From an uncultured Spirochaetaceae bacterium (GTDB lineage Bacteria; Spirochaetota; Spirochaetia; Treponematales; UBA12059), in contig CALKWG010000032.1 in NCBI GenBank assembly GCA_938004315.1, positions 1-27,554 of the forward strand: DNA of 27,554 bases, given 5' to 3'. The translations under genes and the position numbers were made by a program. How positions within the stretch are numbered: position 1 is the first letter of the stretch; every line of letters begins with the position of its first letter. Positions 6,680-14,209 of the stretch are shown piece by piece. The notes below the pieces were generated by a model, which was not told the DNA's origin, ran no database searches, and saw only the letters and a program-made list of their open reading frames with translations.

Positions 6680-7116
6680 CGAAGCTTCTCCTCCAGGGCC
6701 TGACCGTACACGCGTATGCGGCGGACGTCGTCCCCGATGGGTTCAATATCGATACGCAGGGCGTCGGAAGGCAAGGCCGCCGCGACGCGCTCGCTCCATT
6801 CGACGGCGCATACCCCGCCGCCGTACAGATAGGCGGCCGAGTCCATGAGCTCGAACTCGTCGGGGCCGGAGAGCCGATAGGCGTCGATGTGGTAGAGCGT
6901 CAGGCGGCCGCCTTCGTACTCGTTGACGATCGTATAGGTCGGGCTGGTTACGGGGTCGGCTATGCCTAAGCCGCGGGCCAAGCCCCGCGTGAAGGCGGTC
7001 TTCCCCGCCCCCAGGCCTCCGGTATAGGCGACGACGGCCCCGGGCCGGAGCGTCGCGCCGATGCGCTCGGCCAAGGCTTCCGTCTCCTCGGGACTACGGC
7101 AGATAAACTCTATCAG
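6676..7116 (-). CDS. tsaE: t6A biosynthesis ATPase TsaE (start uncertain)
   Basis: P-loop ATPase that drives the TsaB-TsaD complex in tRNA t6A37 synthesis. Visible are Walker A GLGAGKT, switch-like TSPTYTIVNEYEGG, YHIDAYRL and the late VEWSE. The usual bacterial start codons give only TTG at 7074 (132 aa), but the same frame upstream reads ICRSPEETEALAERIG, which matches the conserved N-terminal strand and helix of TsaE. I therefore extend it to CTG at 7116, which overlaps the preceding stop as CTGA and has GGGAG 6 nt upstream (146 aa, near the usual length). ATA at 7113 is another option. Its 3' end overlaps tsaB by 4 bp. Confidence 0.88.
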   Translation of the reverse strand: MIEFICRSPEETEALAERIGATLRPGAVVAYTGGLGAGKTAFTRGLARGLGIADPVTSPTYTIVNEYEGGRLTLYHIDAYRLSGPDEFELMDSAAYLYGGGVCAVEWSERVAAALPSDALRIDIEPIGDDVRRIRVYGQALEEKLR

Positions 7117-7373
7117 GGCAGGCTCCCGCTCTCGTGCAAGGCGCTGACGTAGCTTTTTATGACGCTGATGACCGGCAGGAGCGGGTAATCCAGCTCGCCG
7201 ATGACGTTGACCCGCAGGTCTACCCCGCCTACGGGACGATGCTCGAGCACGAATTCTATGGGAACGCTCGTCGTCTCGGCCATGATCTCGAGCACGGCCT
7301 CGGCGCTGTATTCCTTGCGGTAATATAAGGGCGTCTCTTTACGCCGAAGGTTGACGAGTTCTCTAACTTTCAT
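7113..7373 (-). CDS. Conserved small hypothetical protein, first gene of the tsaE-tsaB unit
   Basis: An 86-aa soluble protein starting MKVRELVNLRRKETPLYYRK. I do not know its function. It looks like a compact alpha/beta protein (IMAETTSVPIEFVLEHRP, VDLRVNVIGELDYPLLPVI) without catalytic motifs that I can recognise. The chosen start is the ATG at 7373. An in-frame TTG at 7409 is possible but coincides with the -35 box of a good promoter, which makes it unlikely. With that promoter, transcription would begin at or within a base of the ATG. Its stop overlaps the extended tsaE start. As I recall, a similar small gene accompanies fliD and tsaE in Treponema. Confidence 0.75.
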   Translation of the reverse strand: MKVRELVNLRRKETPLYYRKEYSAEAVLEIMAETTSVPIEFVLEHRPVGGVDLRVNVIGELDYPLLPVISVIKSYVSALHESGSLP

Positions 7374-7380
7374 CGCCTTG

Positions 7381-7409
7381 ATTGTAGTAGCAGCGGCCTG
7401 CCCGGTCAA
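7381..7409 (-). promoter_or_regulatory. Promoter of the small gene-tsaE-tsaB-HD-GYP unit
   Basis: On the minus strand, -35 TTGACC (7404-7409) and -10 TACAAT (7381-7386) each match 5 of 6 consensus bases and are separated by exactly 17 bp. Only 7 nt separate the -10 box from the ATG at 7373, so the predicted start is at the ATG itself. An AAGG lies in this gap, but it would not be on the transcript if the prediction holds. Confidence 0.7.
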
Positions 7410-7413
7410 CAGA

Positions 7414-7440
7414 GCCGTCGTCGCGTGGCGCCGTCGTCGC
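7414..7440. repeat. Perfect 11-bp direct repeat upstream of the tsa promoter
   Basis: GCCGTCGTCGC occurs at 7414-7424 and 7430-7440, separated by 5 bp (period 16). The pair starts 5 bp upstream of the -35 box of the minus-strand promoter, where an activator could bind. GC-rich simple sequence is the plain alternative. Confidence 0.6.
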
Positions 7441-7443
7441 CCT

Positions 7444-7458
7444 GCGCCGCGTCGGCGC
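7444..7458 (-). terminator. Hairpin after the PilZ gene, possible weak terminator
   Basis: A perfect 6-bp inverted repeat GCGCCG-CGT-CGGCGC lies 5 bp beyond the PilZ gene stop. It has no T run, so intrinsic termination is doubtful; it may protect the 3' end of the mRNA. Confidence 0.3.
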
Positions 7459-7463
7459 GATGG

Positions 7464-8555
7464 CTACTCGTAACCGTACACATAGGCGCGTATCTCGTTG
7501 GCGGTCTTCACGCTCACCTTGACGAATTTTAGGTGCATGGCGCTACCGCTACGCAGGCGGCTTACCCGCACCACGCTGGCGTAGGCTGCGCGCTCGCCGG
7601 CGCCCACGTCGAACTGAATCTTTACGAACTCGCCCACCTGGGCGGGGCTCATCGTCTGCATCGAGAGGCCGCCGGCGGAGACGTCGGTGACGATGCCGGG
7701 CACCGCGGCCTTCTCCACCTGCACGGTCTTCACGAGCTTGCCGCGGTCGCGGCCGGCGCGCACGTGCACGAGGTAGAAGCGGCATGACAGATGGGCCTCC
7801 CGCCTTTGGTGCCGCCGCGTGGGCATCTGCTGTACGGCCTCGCTATGCGAGAGGGCCAGGAACTGGCGGCCGTCGACGTTGATGAGCCCCTTGGAACGGC
7901 TCGGGAAGCTGTAGCCGACGTGGTTGCCCGAATAGAAGAATATCTTAAGCTTGGACCCGCGCGGGAAGCGTATGGGCACGCCGAAGGCGTCCAAGGCGGG
8001 CTCTACATATAGGGCCCGGTCGTCGTTAACCGCCAAGATGGAGGAGTAGTGCGACTCCTTATGGGTGACGATGGACAGCGGCGTCCTGGCCTTGAGCTGC
8101 CGCGAGGAACGTATGGACGGCCCGGCCGATAGCCTAAGCTGCATGGATTCGCGTATGGCGAAGAGCTGGCTCTTCAGCTGCTCGGCGCTCTCCTCGCTGT
8201 CGGCTTGGCGTTCGATGTGCCTGAAGGCGCCCTTCATAAAGGCGTCCAGCTGGGGCTTGGACGAGAAGATGGACTGGGGGTTCGTCACGCCGAGCCGGCG
8301 GGCGTAGTGCTCCAGGAACTGCGCCTCCGCCTCCGAGAAGCCGGCGTCGTAGGCCCGCCTCCTGAATGAGGAGCGGGAGAAGCTTTGCTGCCCCTGACGG
8401 GCGGCGAATATAGGCTCGCCGCCGAGCGCCTTCTTGATCAGGCTCGATACGATGGCGATGAGGATGAGGGCGCCGACCACCCCGAGGAAGATATAGGTGT
8501 CGCGCGGGTCGGTTTCTTTCCAGTAGGTCTGGGCGAGGAGTATGCCGCCGTTCAT
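7464..8555 (-). CDS. Membrane-anchored PilZ-domain c-di-GMP receptor of the flagellar cluster
   Basis: The 363-aa protein has a short N-terminus, one membrane helix (about 21-42, YIFLGVVGALILIAIVSSLI), a long helical linker (70-150), a YcgR-like beta-rich region (160-240) and a C-terminal PilZ domain (about 247-355). The c-di-GMP-binding elements are complete: arginines in PTRRHQRRE (247-252, RxxxR) and DVSAGG (291-296, DxSxxG). YcgR-type proteins brake or tune the flagellar motor, and this one sits at the end of the fliD unit, overlapping the upstream gene by 4 bp (ATGA). A motility role is inferred from domain and context. It differs from cytosolic E. coli YcgR by the membrane anchor. Confidence 0.88.
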   Translation of the reverse strand: MNGGILLAQTYWKETDPRDTYIFLGVVGALILIAIVSSLIKKALGGEPIFAARQGQQSFSRSSFRRRAYDAGFSEAEAQFLEHYARRLGVTNPQSIFSSKPQLDAFMKGAFRHIERQADSEESAEQLKSQLFAIRESMQLRLSAGPSIRSSRQLKARTPLSIVTHKESHYSSILAVNDDRALYVEPALDAFGVPIRFPRGSKLKIFFYSGNHVGYSFPSRSKGLINVDGRQFLALSHSEAVQQMPTRRHQRREAHLSCRFYLVHVRAGRDRGKLVKTVQVEKAAVPGIVTDVSAGGLSMQTMSPAQVGEFVKIQFDVGAGERAAYASVVRVSRLRSGSAMHLKFVKVSVKTANEIRAYVYGYE

Positions 8556-9403
8556 CGAGGCTCCAAGGCTCCGAGCGCCGCCCCGAAGAGGGCTTCGAGC
8601 CGGGGGACGATTTCGTATTCGGCTAGGTCGCCTATGAGTATGCCGTCCTTGCTCTCGAAAGCGCCGGCTAGCTCGCGTAGCATGTCGTTGAACTCGGCGA
8701 AATACTCCGACCAGCCGCGCTCGCCTATGCGTATGGGCGTGCCGCCGGTGGCCTCCTCGAAGAAGCCAGGCAGGATGCGGACGGTCTTGTTCATGAGCTC
8801 GACCGCCACCATCATGGTCTTGATGGCCTCGGCGTCGCGGCCGGTCTGCATCCTGACCGGTACCTCCATGAGCTCGGGCTTGAGCGAGGCGAAGAATCGC
8901 TCGGTGGCCCTCATGCTCTCCACCGGGTCGTCCAGCTCGGCCAGCCGGTCGGCGAAGACGCTCCGTAGCTTGGCCGCCGTAGCCTGGGCCGGCTGCAGTC
9001 CCGCCTCCAAGTCGTCGGCCAAGGCGGCGAGGAAGCTCTCCTCCTCCGCGCCGTGAAGGCCGGAGAAGCCGCCCCTATAACCCCGCAGGCCTTCGCGCAG
9101 CGCGTCGAGCGAATCGGGACCCGCGGCCGCGAGCGCGTCCAGGTACTCGAGCAGGGTACGCAAGGCCTTGGCCTTCATGCCCCGCGACGATTCGAAGCCT
9201 ATGTCTATCCTGCCCGGCTCGTCCAAGCCCTTGGCTCCCAAGGACGGTATCTCCTCGGGGGCGATCTCGCGTCCGTCTACGGCGATGGCGACGATGATGC
9301 GGCCGGCCGATTCCAGACGGCCGTCGATATCCGACAGGAGCTCCCCTACGCTCGACTTCCCGGCCGCGGGGGATTCAAGTTCGCCGTTCACATAGATGTC
9401 CAT
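8552..9403 (-). CDS. Conserved hypothetical protein of the flagellar cluster
   Basis: I do not recognise a named domain in this 283-aa protein. The first 75 residues (MDIYVNGELESP, IIVAIAVDGREI, IDIGFES) look like a beta-rich, possibly ubiquitin-like module. From about residue 76 onward it is almost entirely helical and acidic, with hydrophobic heptad-like spacing (for example KALRTLLEYLDALA and IKTMMVAVELMNKTVRILP). There is no signal peptide or membrane helix, so it is probably cytoplasmic. ATG start with GGAGGA 5-6 nt upstream. It lies 27 bp after fliD and overlaps the PilZ gene by 4 bp, so all three are likely co-translated. A role as flagellar chaperone or assembly regulator is possible but unproven. 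Confidence 0.8.
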   Translation of the reverse strand: MDIYVNGELESPAAGKSSVGELLSDIDGRLESAGRIIVAIAVDGREIAPEEIPSLGAKGLDEPGRIDIGFESSRGMKAKALRTLLEYLDALAAAGPDSLDALREGLRGYRGGFSGLHGAEEESFLAALADDLEAGLQPAQATAAKLRSVFADRLAELDDPVESMRATERFFASLKPELMEVPVRMQTGRDAEAIKTMMVAVELMNKTVRILPGFFEEATGGTPIRIGERGWSEYFAEFNDMLRELAGAFESKDGILIGDLAEYEIVPRLEALFGAALGALEPR

Positions 9404-9430
9404 ACCGTTCCTCCGGGGCCTTCAGCCCTA

Positions 9431-11425
9431 TCAGTTGTTGCCTTGCTGGTTGAAGTTGTCCCAGGCTCCCGACATGCTCTCCATCTGGCCGAGCGCGCCT
9501 TCCATGATGCCGTATTTCCGCTTTAAATCGGCTTCCTTGCGCGCCAGCTGCTGGTCGAGGCTGGCTATCTCGCGTTGGGCTCGGTCGATCTGGCCGTTCA
9601 AGGTGCTGTCCTTCGCGGCCAGGATGCCGCCGGTCTGCACGTAGCCGCCGGTCAGCGCGTCCAGGCGGTGCGCGACGCCGGTATCGATGATGAGGTCGCG
9701 GTCGCTGTCGTAGCCGAAGAGATCCTTCGCCTGCCTGAAATTCTGCCTGAGCGCCGCGTCGAGTTTGGCTTCGTCGATCTCTAAATAGCCGCGGAGGCGC
9801 GAGGCGTCGTAGCCGCCCCCCGTCCGGGCGTTGGTGCTGATGCCCAGGTTGGCCAAGATGGTAGGGCCGTCCGAGCTGTCGTAGGGGTTGATGACGGCGT
9901 TCTGCAGATTGCTCCGCAGGCTCGATAAGGTGGAGTCGCCTTGGAACAGGCCTAGGCGCTTCTCGTAGCTCTCGCGCTCCGACTCGCTTAAGTATTCGAG
10001 TTCATTGAGGATGGCCGGGTCGTTGCGGCTTAGGATGTTGATCTCGGCCATAAGCCGGTTATAACGGCCGACCAGATCGATGACGGCGTCCTTGGCCGCC
10101 TGGCGGTTCGGCTCGATGCTCAGGTCGACGGTTTCGGCCGAGGCGCGCAGGGGCTCCAACGTCACGCCGGGTATGAGGTCGTCTATCTTATTCGTCGGCC
10201 GGGAGACCTCTATGCCGTCCATCTTGATCACCGCGTCCCGCGCGGTCTCTATGGGGTTCTTAGGCCGGAGGCCGGCGGCCTCGGTCGGATCGAAGACCCT
10301 GGCCGAGAGTATGCGTAGGTCCTTGTGGGTGTTCTCGTTCCTCGCCCCTAAGCCCGCCACGGCGTCCGCGTAGACCTCCAAGGGAACGGTCACGGTTTGC
10401 CTACCCGAGCCGCCTACGGGCGGCAGGGCGACGGCGCGGCCTGAGCCGTCTATCAGGTAGAGGAGGCGGTCGCTGTCGACGCGCGGCGGCGGCGCTTCCT
10501 GGGCCAGCTCCGGCAGGGGCGCGGTCGAGGGGGCGCTCTGTATGCGGATGCCTTCGAATTCGATGCCGCCGGCGCTCGGGAAGCTCGGTCCCGTAGGGGC
10601 GGCGGGCGCCGGGGCGGTCGGCCGCTCGGAGATCTCAAGCTCGATCTCCATAACGAGGCCCTTGCTCGGCGCCGGGCTCGCCAGGCGTAAAGCGGCCTCG
10701 CCGCCGGCTAGGACGGAGAGGCCTTGGGCCGACCCGCTCACGCGGCTTTGGTCGAGCGCGCGCTCGAAGCGCGAAGGAGAGGCCGTATCGAGCTTCCTAG
10801 CCGAGCCCAGGCCCTCCTCCACGAGGCCGGCCGAGAGCCCGAAATCCCGGGCCGCCTCTTCGAAGCCAAGGCGCGTATCCTTGCCGGTCTTCAAGGCCTC
10901 GATGACGAGGACGCGGCTGTCGGCGGTGACGTTCACCACCTGGGCCCGCAGGTTATCGCCTCCTCTGCGGTTGACGGCCGCGGCGAAGTCGGCGAGGGTG
11001 CCGCCCGGGTAGTTCACCTGAACCGCGGCGCTCCCGACGGTGAAGACGTAGTTGCCCGCCGGCACGCGGGCGTCGGCGGCCAGCCTATCCGACATGAAGC
11101 GGTCGGCGGCCGCGGTCTGCACGACCTGTATGCGCTTCGTCTCCTCCATCGCCTCGCGCGTCGCCGTCGCGACGAGCACCGAAGGGGCGGAGGAGTTGGC
11201 TATGCGTTCGTTAAAGGGGTTCTGGAAGGAGTAGAGCGAGCGCGCGGAGTCGCGCAGCGAGCTGATGCGCCTGCCGAGCTCGCTCCAGGCGGTTCGCTGG
11301 AAGCGTATCTGCTCGAGGCGCTCGGCGGCGCGATCCCGCGGGATACGCTCCACCTTCATGAGGCCTTCGATGAGTTTCTGGGTGTCGTACTTGCTCGTGA
11401 CCCCCGGAATGCTTAAGTCCGACAT
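9431..11425 (-). CDS. fliD: Flagellar hook-associated protein 2, filament cap FliD
   Basis: FliD caps the growing flagellar filament and folds exported flagellin; in spirochaetes the filament lies in the periplasm. The 664-aa protein has the family N-terminus (SDLSIPGVTSKYDTQKLIEG, then VERIPRDRAAERLEQI), a FliD_N segment (SAPSVLVATATREAM), a long central surface domain and a FliD_C region with IDDLIPGVTLEPLRAS, GRYNRLMAEINILS and LGISTNARTGG. The C-terminus is a long coiled coil (LNGQIDRAQREIASLDQQLA) that packs in the cap. It is longer than E. coli FliD (468 aa) through its variable middle. The start ATG has GGAGG 4 nt upstream. It heads the fliD-unknown-PilZ unit, 71 bp after flaG. Confidence 0.96.
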   Translation of the reverse strand: MSDLSIPGVTSKYDTQKLIEGLMKVERIPRDRAAERLEQIRFQRTAWSELGRRISSLRDSARSLYSFQNPFNERIANSSAPSVLVATATREAMEETKRIQVVQTAAADRFMSDRLAADARVPAGNYVFTVGSAAVQVNYPGGTLADFAAAVNRRGGDNLRAQVVNVTADSRVLVIEALKTGKDTRLGFEEAARDFGLSAGLVEEGLGSARKLDTASPSRFERALDQSRVSGSAQGLSVLAGGEAALRLASPAPSKGLVMEIELEISERPTAPAPAAPTGPSFPSAGGIEFEGIRIQSAPSTAPLPELAQEAPPPRVDSDRLLYLIDGSGRAVALPPVGGSGRQTVTVPLEVYADAVAGLGARNENTHKDLRILSARVFDPTEAAGLRPKNPIETARDAVIKMDGIEVSRPTNKIDDLIPGVTLEPLRASAETVDLSIEPNRQAAKDAVIDLVGRYNRLMAEINILSRNDPAILNELEYLSESERESYEKRLGLFQGDSTLSSLRSNLQNAVINPYDSSDGPTILANLGISTNARTGGGYDASRLRGYLEIDEAKLDAALRQNFRQAKDLFGYDSDRDLIIDTGVAHRLDALTGGYVQTGGILAAKDSTLNGQIDRAQREIASLDQQLARKEADLKRKYGIMEGALGQMESMSGAWDNFNQQGNN

Positions 11426-11453
11426 CGAGCCTCCGCGCCTCCAATCAAGGCTT

Positions 11454-11459
11454 ATTGTA
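11454..11459 (-). promoter_or_regulatory. Possible -10 box upstream of fliD
   Basis: On the minus strand TACAAT (5 of 6) lies 28 bp before the fliD ATG. No acceptable -35 is found 15-19 bp further up, where a GC hairpin lies instead. fliD may simply be co-transcribed with flaG. Confidence 0.3.
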
Positions 11460-11474
11460 GCACGGAAACCCCGA

Positions 11475-11491
11475 CGGGGCCCACGGCCCCG
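11475..11491 (-). terminator. GC hairpin between flaG and fliD
   Basis: A perfect 7-bp stem CGGGGCC-GTG-GGCCCCG (minus strand) starts 5 nt beyond the flaG stop. Only a short T run (TTT) follows 6 nt later, so it is at best a weak or partial terminator and could reduce transcription into fliD. Confidence 0.35.
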
Positions 11492-11496
11492 GGCCG

Positions 11497-11838
11497 TCAG
11501 GCTTTTTCGTCGAACAGGATGCCTATGACCTCGCGTATCCGCTCGTGGACGTGCTGGAGCTCGGCGGCCGGAATTTCCCTGATTATCTTATCGGTCTCGG
11601 TGTCGATCACCTTGACGACGACCATATCCAGCTTCTCGTTTACGCTGAACGATAGGCGTTTGTTGAACGCCGCGCTCACCTCGGCCAGGTCCTTAAGCAA
11701 GGACTGGATCGAGACCGGCGGCGGCGTCTTCATGAGGTCTTCTTTAGGCTTCTCGGCCCGCGGGGAGGGGCGCTCCTGGGCCTGGGGCGGTACGGGTATG
11801 AGGGGCGCCGCGTTAACGGCGGATACGTCGAGGGACAT
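11497..11838 (-). CDS. flaG: Flagellar protein FlaG
   Basis: FlaG family proteins influence filament length and are usually encoded next to flagellin or fliD. The 113-aa product has the typical plan: a Pro-rich, flexible N-terminal third (APLIPVPPQAQERPSPRAEK) followed by the conserved domain with LSFSVNEKLDMVVVKVIDTE and KIIREIPAAELQHVHERIRE. The start ATG has a strong AAAGGAGGAG ribosome site. It lies between the flagellin genes and fliD. A sigma-28-like promoter (11939-11966) and a hairpin (11863-11886) lie upstream. Confidence 0.93.
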   Translation of the reverse strand: MSLDVSAVNAAPLIPVPPQAQERPSPRAEKPKEDLMKTPPPVSIQSLLKDLAEVSAAFNKRLSFSVNEKLDMVVVKVIDTETDKIIREIPAAELQHVHERIREVIGILFDEKA

Positions 11839-11862
11839 AGGCTCCTCCTTTAAAAGAGGGAG

Positions 11863-11886
11863 GGGAGGGGGGCGCGATCCCCTCCC
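11863..11886 (-). terminator. Hairpin with short T run between flaB and flaG
   Basis: On the minus strand an 8-bp stem GGGAGGGG / CCCCTCCC with an 8-nt loop is followed by CTCCCTCTTTT. It could end the flaB transcript. It also lies just before the flaG ribosome site, so it would sit in the flaG leader if flaG is transcribed from the upstream promoter candidate. Confidence 0.4.
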
Positions 11887-11938
11887 GTACCCTACGCTTG
11901 CATCCTTCGTAAGAAAGACGACGTCCAGGAAGCTCTCC

Positions 11939-11966
11939 TAGTCGGATGCGTGAACGGAAATCATTA
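11939..11966 (-). promoter_or_regulatory. Candidate sigma-28 (FliA) promoter of flaG
   Basis: On the minus strand TAATGATT, 12 bp and TCCGACTA resemble the sigma-28 consensus TAAAGTTT-N11-GCCGATAA (6 of 8 and 5 of 8), with one extra spacer base. It begins at the stop codon of the upstream flaB. Moderate match only. Confidence 0.3.
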
Positions 11967-12812
11967 ACCCAAGAGCTGCATGACGGACTGGTTGCGGGTG
12001 TTGGCCTGGGCCAACATGGCGCCGCCGGCCTGCGACAGGATGGTGTTCTTCACGTAGTTCACCATCTCGTTCGCCATGTCGGTGTCGCGGATGCGGCTTT
12101 CGGCCGCCTGTAGGTTCTCGGCGGCGATCGAAACGCCCTTGGCGGCCATCTCGAAGCGGTTCTGGTAGGCGCCGAGGTCGGCGCGCTGCTTGGACACCGT
12201 CTTGAGGGCGGCGTCGAGCATGCCTATAGCCTTGTTGGCGCTCTCCGGGTCCTCGATGTTGATGCCCTCGTTGGTACCCTGGGCGCCCTGGAGGCCGAGG
12301 GCCTGGGCGGTCATGGTGCCGATGAAGATGCGCTCGTTCTGGTCCATGTTGGCGCCGACTTGCAGCTGCATGACCTGATTGCCGTCCTGAGCGAAGCGGC
12401 CGGTCAGGATGTTCATGCCGTTGAACTGCGCGTGGCTGGCGATGCGGTTGATCTCGTCGACCAGCTGGGAAACCTCGACCTGAATCTGCATGCGGTCCTC
12501 GGCGGTGTAGATGCCGTTGGCGGACTGCACGGATAGCTCGCGGAGGCGGTGCAGGATATCCTGCGTGCCCTGGAGGTAGCCTTCGCTGGTCTGGATGAAG
12601 GAAACGCCGTTGTTGATGTTCTTCGTAGCCTGGTTAAGGCCGCGAATCTGGCCGCGGAGCTTCTCCGAGACCGCCAGGCCGGAAGCGTCGTCGCCGGCGC
12701 GGTTGATGCGCATGCCGGACGAGAGCTTCTCCATGCTCTTGCTGAGATCGCCTTGGGTGACGCCCAGGGTCCTGGACGCGTACATGGCGCTCATATTGTG
12801 GTTGATGATCAT
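11964..12812 (-). CDS. flaB: Flagellin FlaB-type core filament protein (copy 2)
   Basis: Core filament subunit of the periplasmic flagella. The 282-aa protein starts [17 protein letters not shown] and has the conserved D0/D1 blocks [20 protein letters not shown] (28-47), [18 protein letters not shown] and [15 protein letters not shown], then a very short variable centre and the C-terminal [20 protein letters not shown]. Length is that of Treponema FlaB (about 285 aa), which lacks outer D2/D3 domains. I start it at ATG 12812 with AAGGAGG 5 nt upstream; the open frame extends upstream to 12974 but that part is not flagellin. Transcribed after the other flaB copy, with its own 280-bp leader. Confidence 0.96.
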   Translation of the reverse strand: MIINHNMSAMYASRTLGVTQGDLSKSMEKLSSGMRINRAGDDASGLAVSEKLRGQIRGLNQATKNINNGVSFIQTSEGYLQGTQDILHRLRELSVQSANGIYTAEDRMQIQVEVSQLVDEINRIASHAQFNGMNILTGRFAQDGNQVMQLQVGANMDQNERIFIGTMTAQALGLQGAQGTNEGINIEDPESANKAIGMLDAALKTVSKQRADLGAYQNRFEMAAKGVSIAAENLQAAESRIRDTDMANEMVNYVKNTILSQAGGAMLAQANTRNQSVMQLLG

Positions 12813-12920
12813 ATAACCCTCCTTGCAGGACTGCACGTCGCGGCTATCCGTGCCGCGCGTCCCGTGCGCATGGCTGGGGGCCGGGATCCGATGGTTCGCG
12901 CCCGCTCCCGTCCGTTCATG

Positions 12921-12959
12921 CCCCGCGCGACGGGGAATCGCCCCCGCGTTCGGGGGGCG
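12921..12959 (-). other. Two adjacent hairpins in the leader of flaB copy 2
   Basis: Two perfect inverted repeats lie side by side: CCCCG-N5-CGGGG (12921-12935) and CGCCCCC-N7-GGGGGCG (12939-12959). They fall between a weak promoter candidate and the flaB ribosome site. No known riboswitch motif is recognised. Confidence 0.45.
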
Positions 12960-12964
12960 CCTCT

Positions 12965-12992
12965 CCGCCGGCATGCGCCATAAGGGTGTTTG
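12965..12992 (-). promoter_or_regulatory. Weak sigma-28-like promoter candidate of flaB copy 2
   Basis: On the minus strand CAAA, 16 bp and GCCGGCGG resemble the sigma-28 elements TAAA and GCCGATAA (3 of 4 and about half). A TTGACA (12991-12996) overlaps it but has no -10 partner. Low confidence. Confidence 0.2.
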
Positions 12993-13039
12993 TCAAAGAC
13001 CGGCCGGCCCGGAGCGCCGCGAAGCGCCCCCGGCCGTAG

Positions 13040-13066
13040 GGGCGGGCCCCCGGAGGGAGCCCGCCC
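13040..13066 (-). terminator. Strong GC hairpin after flaB copy 1
   Basis: A perfect 8-bp stem GGGCGGGC / GCCCGCCC with an 11-nt loop lies 26 bp beyond the flaB stop at 13093. There is no T run, so it may stabilise the abundant flagellin mRNA as much as end it. Confidence 0.4.
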
Positions 13067-13092
13067 GATGGCTCAAACTAGAGTATACTCCC

Positions 13093-13953
13093 TTACTGGA
13101 GCAGCTGCAAGACCGAAGAGGTCTTCTGATTGGCCTGGGCCAGCATGGCGCTGGAAGCCTGCATCAGGATCCTGTTCTTGGTGTACTGGACCATCTCGCC
13201 GGCCATGTCGGAGTCGCGGATGCGGCTCTCGGCGGCCTGCAGATTCTCGGCGCCGATGTCGATGCCCTTGATCGCGTGCTCGAGGCGGTTCTGGTAGGCG
13301 CCCAGGTCGGCGCGCTGCTTGTTGACCTTCTTCAAGGCCGCGTCCAGGACGCCGATGGAGCGGTTGGCGCTCTCGGGGGTCTCGAGCGACATGATCTCGT
13401 CGCCGCCGACCTGCTTGACGCCTAAGCCCTTGGCGGTCATGGTGCCGATGAACACGCGCTCGCGCTGGTCCATGTTGGCGCCGATGTGGAACCACATGGA
13501 GCCGGTGACCAGGTTCTCGCCGTCCTCGCGGGCGAAGCGGCCGGTGAGCAGGTTCATGCCGTTGAACTGGGCGTGGCTGGCGATGCGGTCGATCTCGTCG
13601 ATCAGCTGGCTGACCTCGACCTGGATCTGCATGCGGTCCTCGGCGGTGTAGATGCCGTTGGAGGCCTGCACGGACAGCTCGCGGAGCCGCTGGATGATGT
13701 CCTGGGTCTCCTGCAGGTAGCCTTCGGTGGTCTGTATGAAGGAGATGCCGTTCGCGGCGTTCTTCGAGGCCTGGTTGAGGCCGCGGATCTGGCTGCGCAT
13801 CTTCTCGGATACGGCCAGGCCGGAGGCGTCGTCGCCGGCCCGGTTGATCCTGAGGCCGGAAGCGAGCTTCTCCATGTTCTTGTCGATGTTGCCGTTGTTG
13901 ATGCCGAACTGGCGGTTGGCGTACATCGCGCTCAGGTTGTGGTTAATGATCAT
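13093..13953 (-). CDS. flaB: Flagellin FlaB-type core filament protein (copy 1)
   Basis: The 286-aa core flagellin starts [17 protein letters not shown] and carries [73 protein letters not shown] and the C-terminal [20 protein letters not shown]. It is clearly a paralogue of the neighbouring copy, identical at most conserved-core positions; they differ mostly in the short centre (here [20 protein letters not shown]) and the helical ends. Spirochaetes usually have several FlaB proteins that mix in one filament. The start ATG has AAGGAGG 5-6 nt upstream. It is the first gene of the minus-strand flagellar block, with a roughly 250-nt leader behind a sigma-28-like promoter. Confidence 0.96.
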   Translation of the reverse strand: MIINHNLSAMYANRQFGINNGNIDKNMEKLASGLRINRAGDDASGLAVSEKMRSQIRGLNQASKNAANGISFIQTTEGYLQETQDIIQRLRELSVQASNGIYTAEDRMQIQVEVSQLIDEIDRIASHAQFNGMNLLTGRFAREDGENLVTGSMWFHIGANMDQRERVFIGTMTAKGLGVKQVGGDEIMSLETPESANRSIGVLDAALKKVNKQRADLGAYQNRLEHAIKGIDIGAENLQAAESRIRDSDMAGEMVQYTKNRILMQASSAMLAQANQKTSSVLQLLQ

Positions 13954-14209
13954 GACTTCCTCCTTGAGTCGTAGCGGGTCGCATCCGTGCTCCCCGTTCT
14001 GCTCCTATGCCTTCTCCCGTCGCGCCTAAAAAGCCCTCCCTCTTCGCCGCGCCCGGTGCGCCCCTCCCCCCGACGGGGGGCCGCGTCGAGCCGGGAGGCT
14101 CGAAGCGTCGGGGCGGCTCCCGTAGGATCCGCATAGTCGACGGAGAAACCCTGCCTGCGGTTACGGGCGCTATGGCTCGTTCCTCTCGAGGCGGGGCTCT
14201 CCCGTTACA
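13954..14209 (-). other. Long, hairpin-rich flaB leader region (no gene seen)
   Basis: This stretch between the divergent flaB and hydrolase genes has no convincing gene. If the sigma-28-like site at 14210-14237 is used, it becomes a 5' leader of about 250 nt. It contains a near-perfect C6/G6 hairpin (14067-14081), a 7-bp stem TCGAGCC-GGGA-GGCTCGA (about 14086-14103), and the strong flaB ribosome site at its end. I compared it by eye with c-di-GMP (GEMM) and fluoride riboswitch motifs and found no match. Confidence 0.5.

Noticed and set aside
12813..12974. 54-residue N-terminal extension of flaB copy 2
   Set aside because: Flagellins start at MIINHN, where a strong AAGGAGG site lies; the extension is Arg/Pro-rich and non-homologous.
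12991..12996. TTGACA on the minus strand upstream of flaB copy 2 as a sigma-70 promoter
   Set aside because: There is no -10-like hexamer at 16-18 bp; only a weak sigma-28-like match overlaps it.
13943..14134. 63-aa minus-strand frame in the flaB leader
   Set aside because: Arg/Pro/Gly-rich with no homologous look, overlapping the flaB start; it is likely chance in GC-rich DNA.
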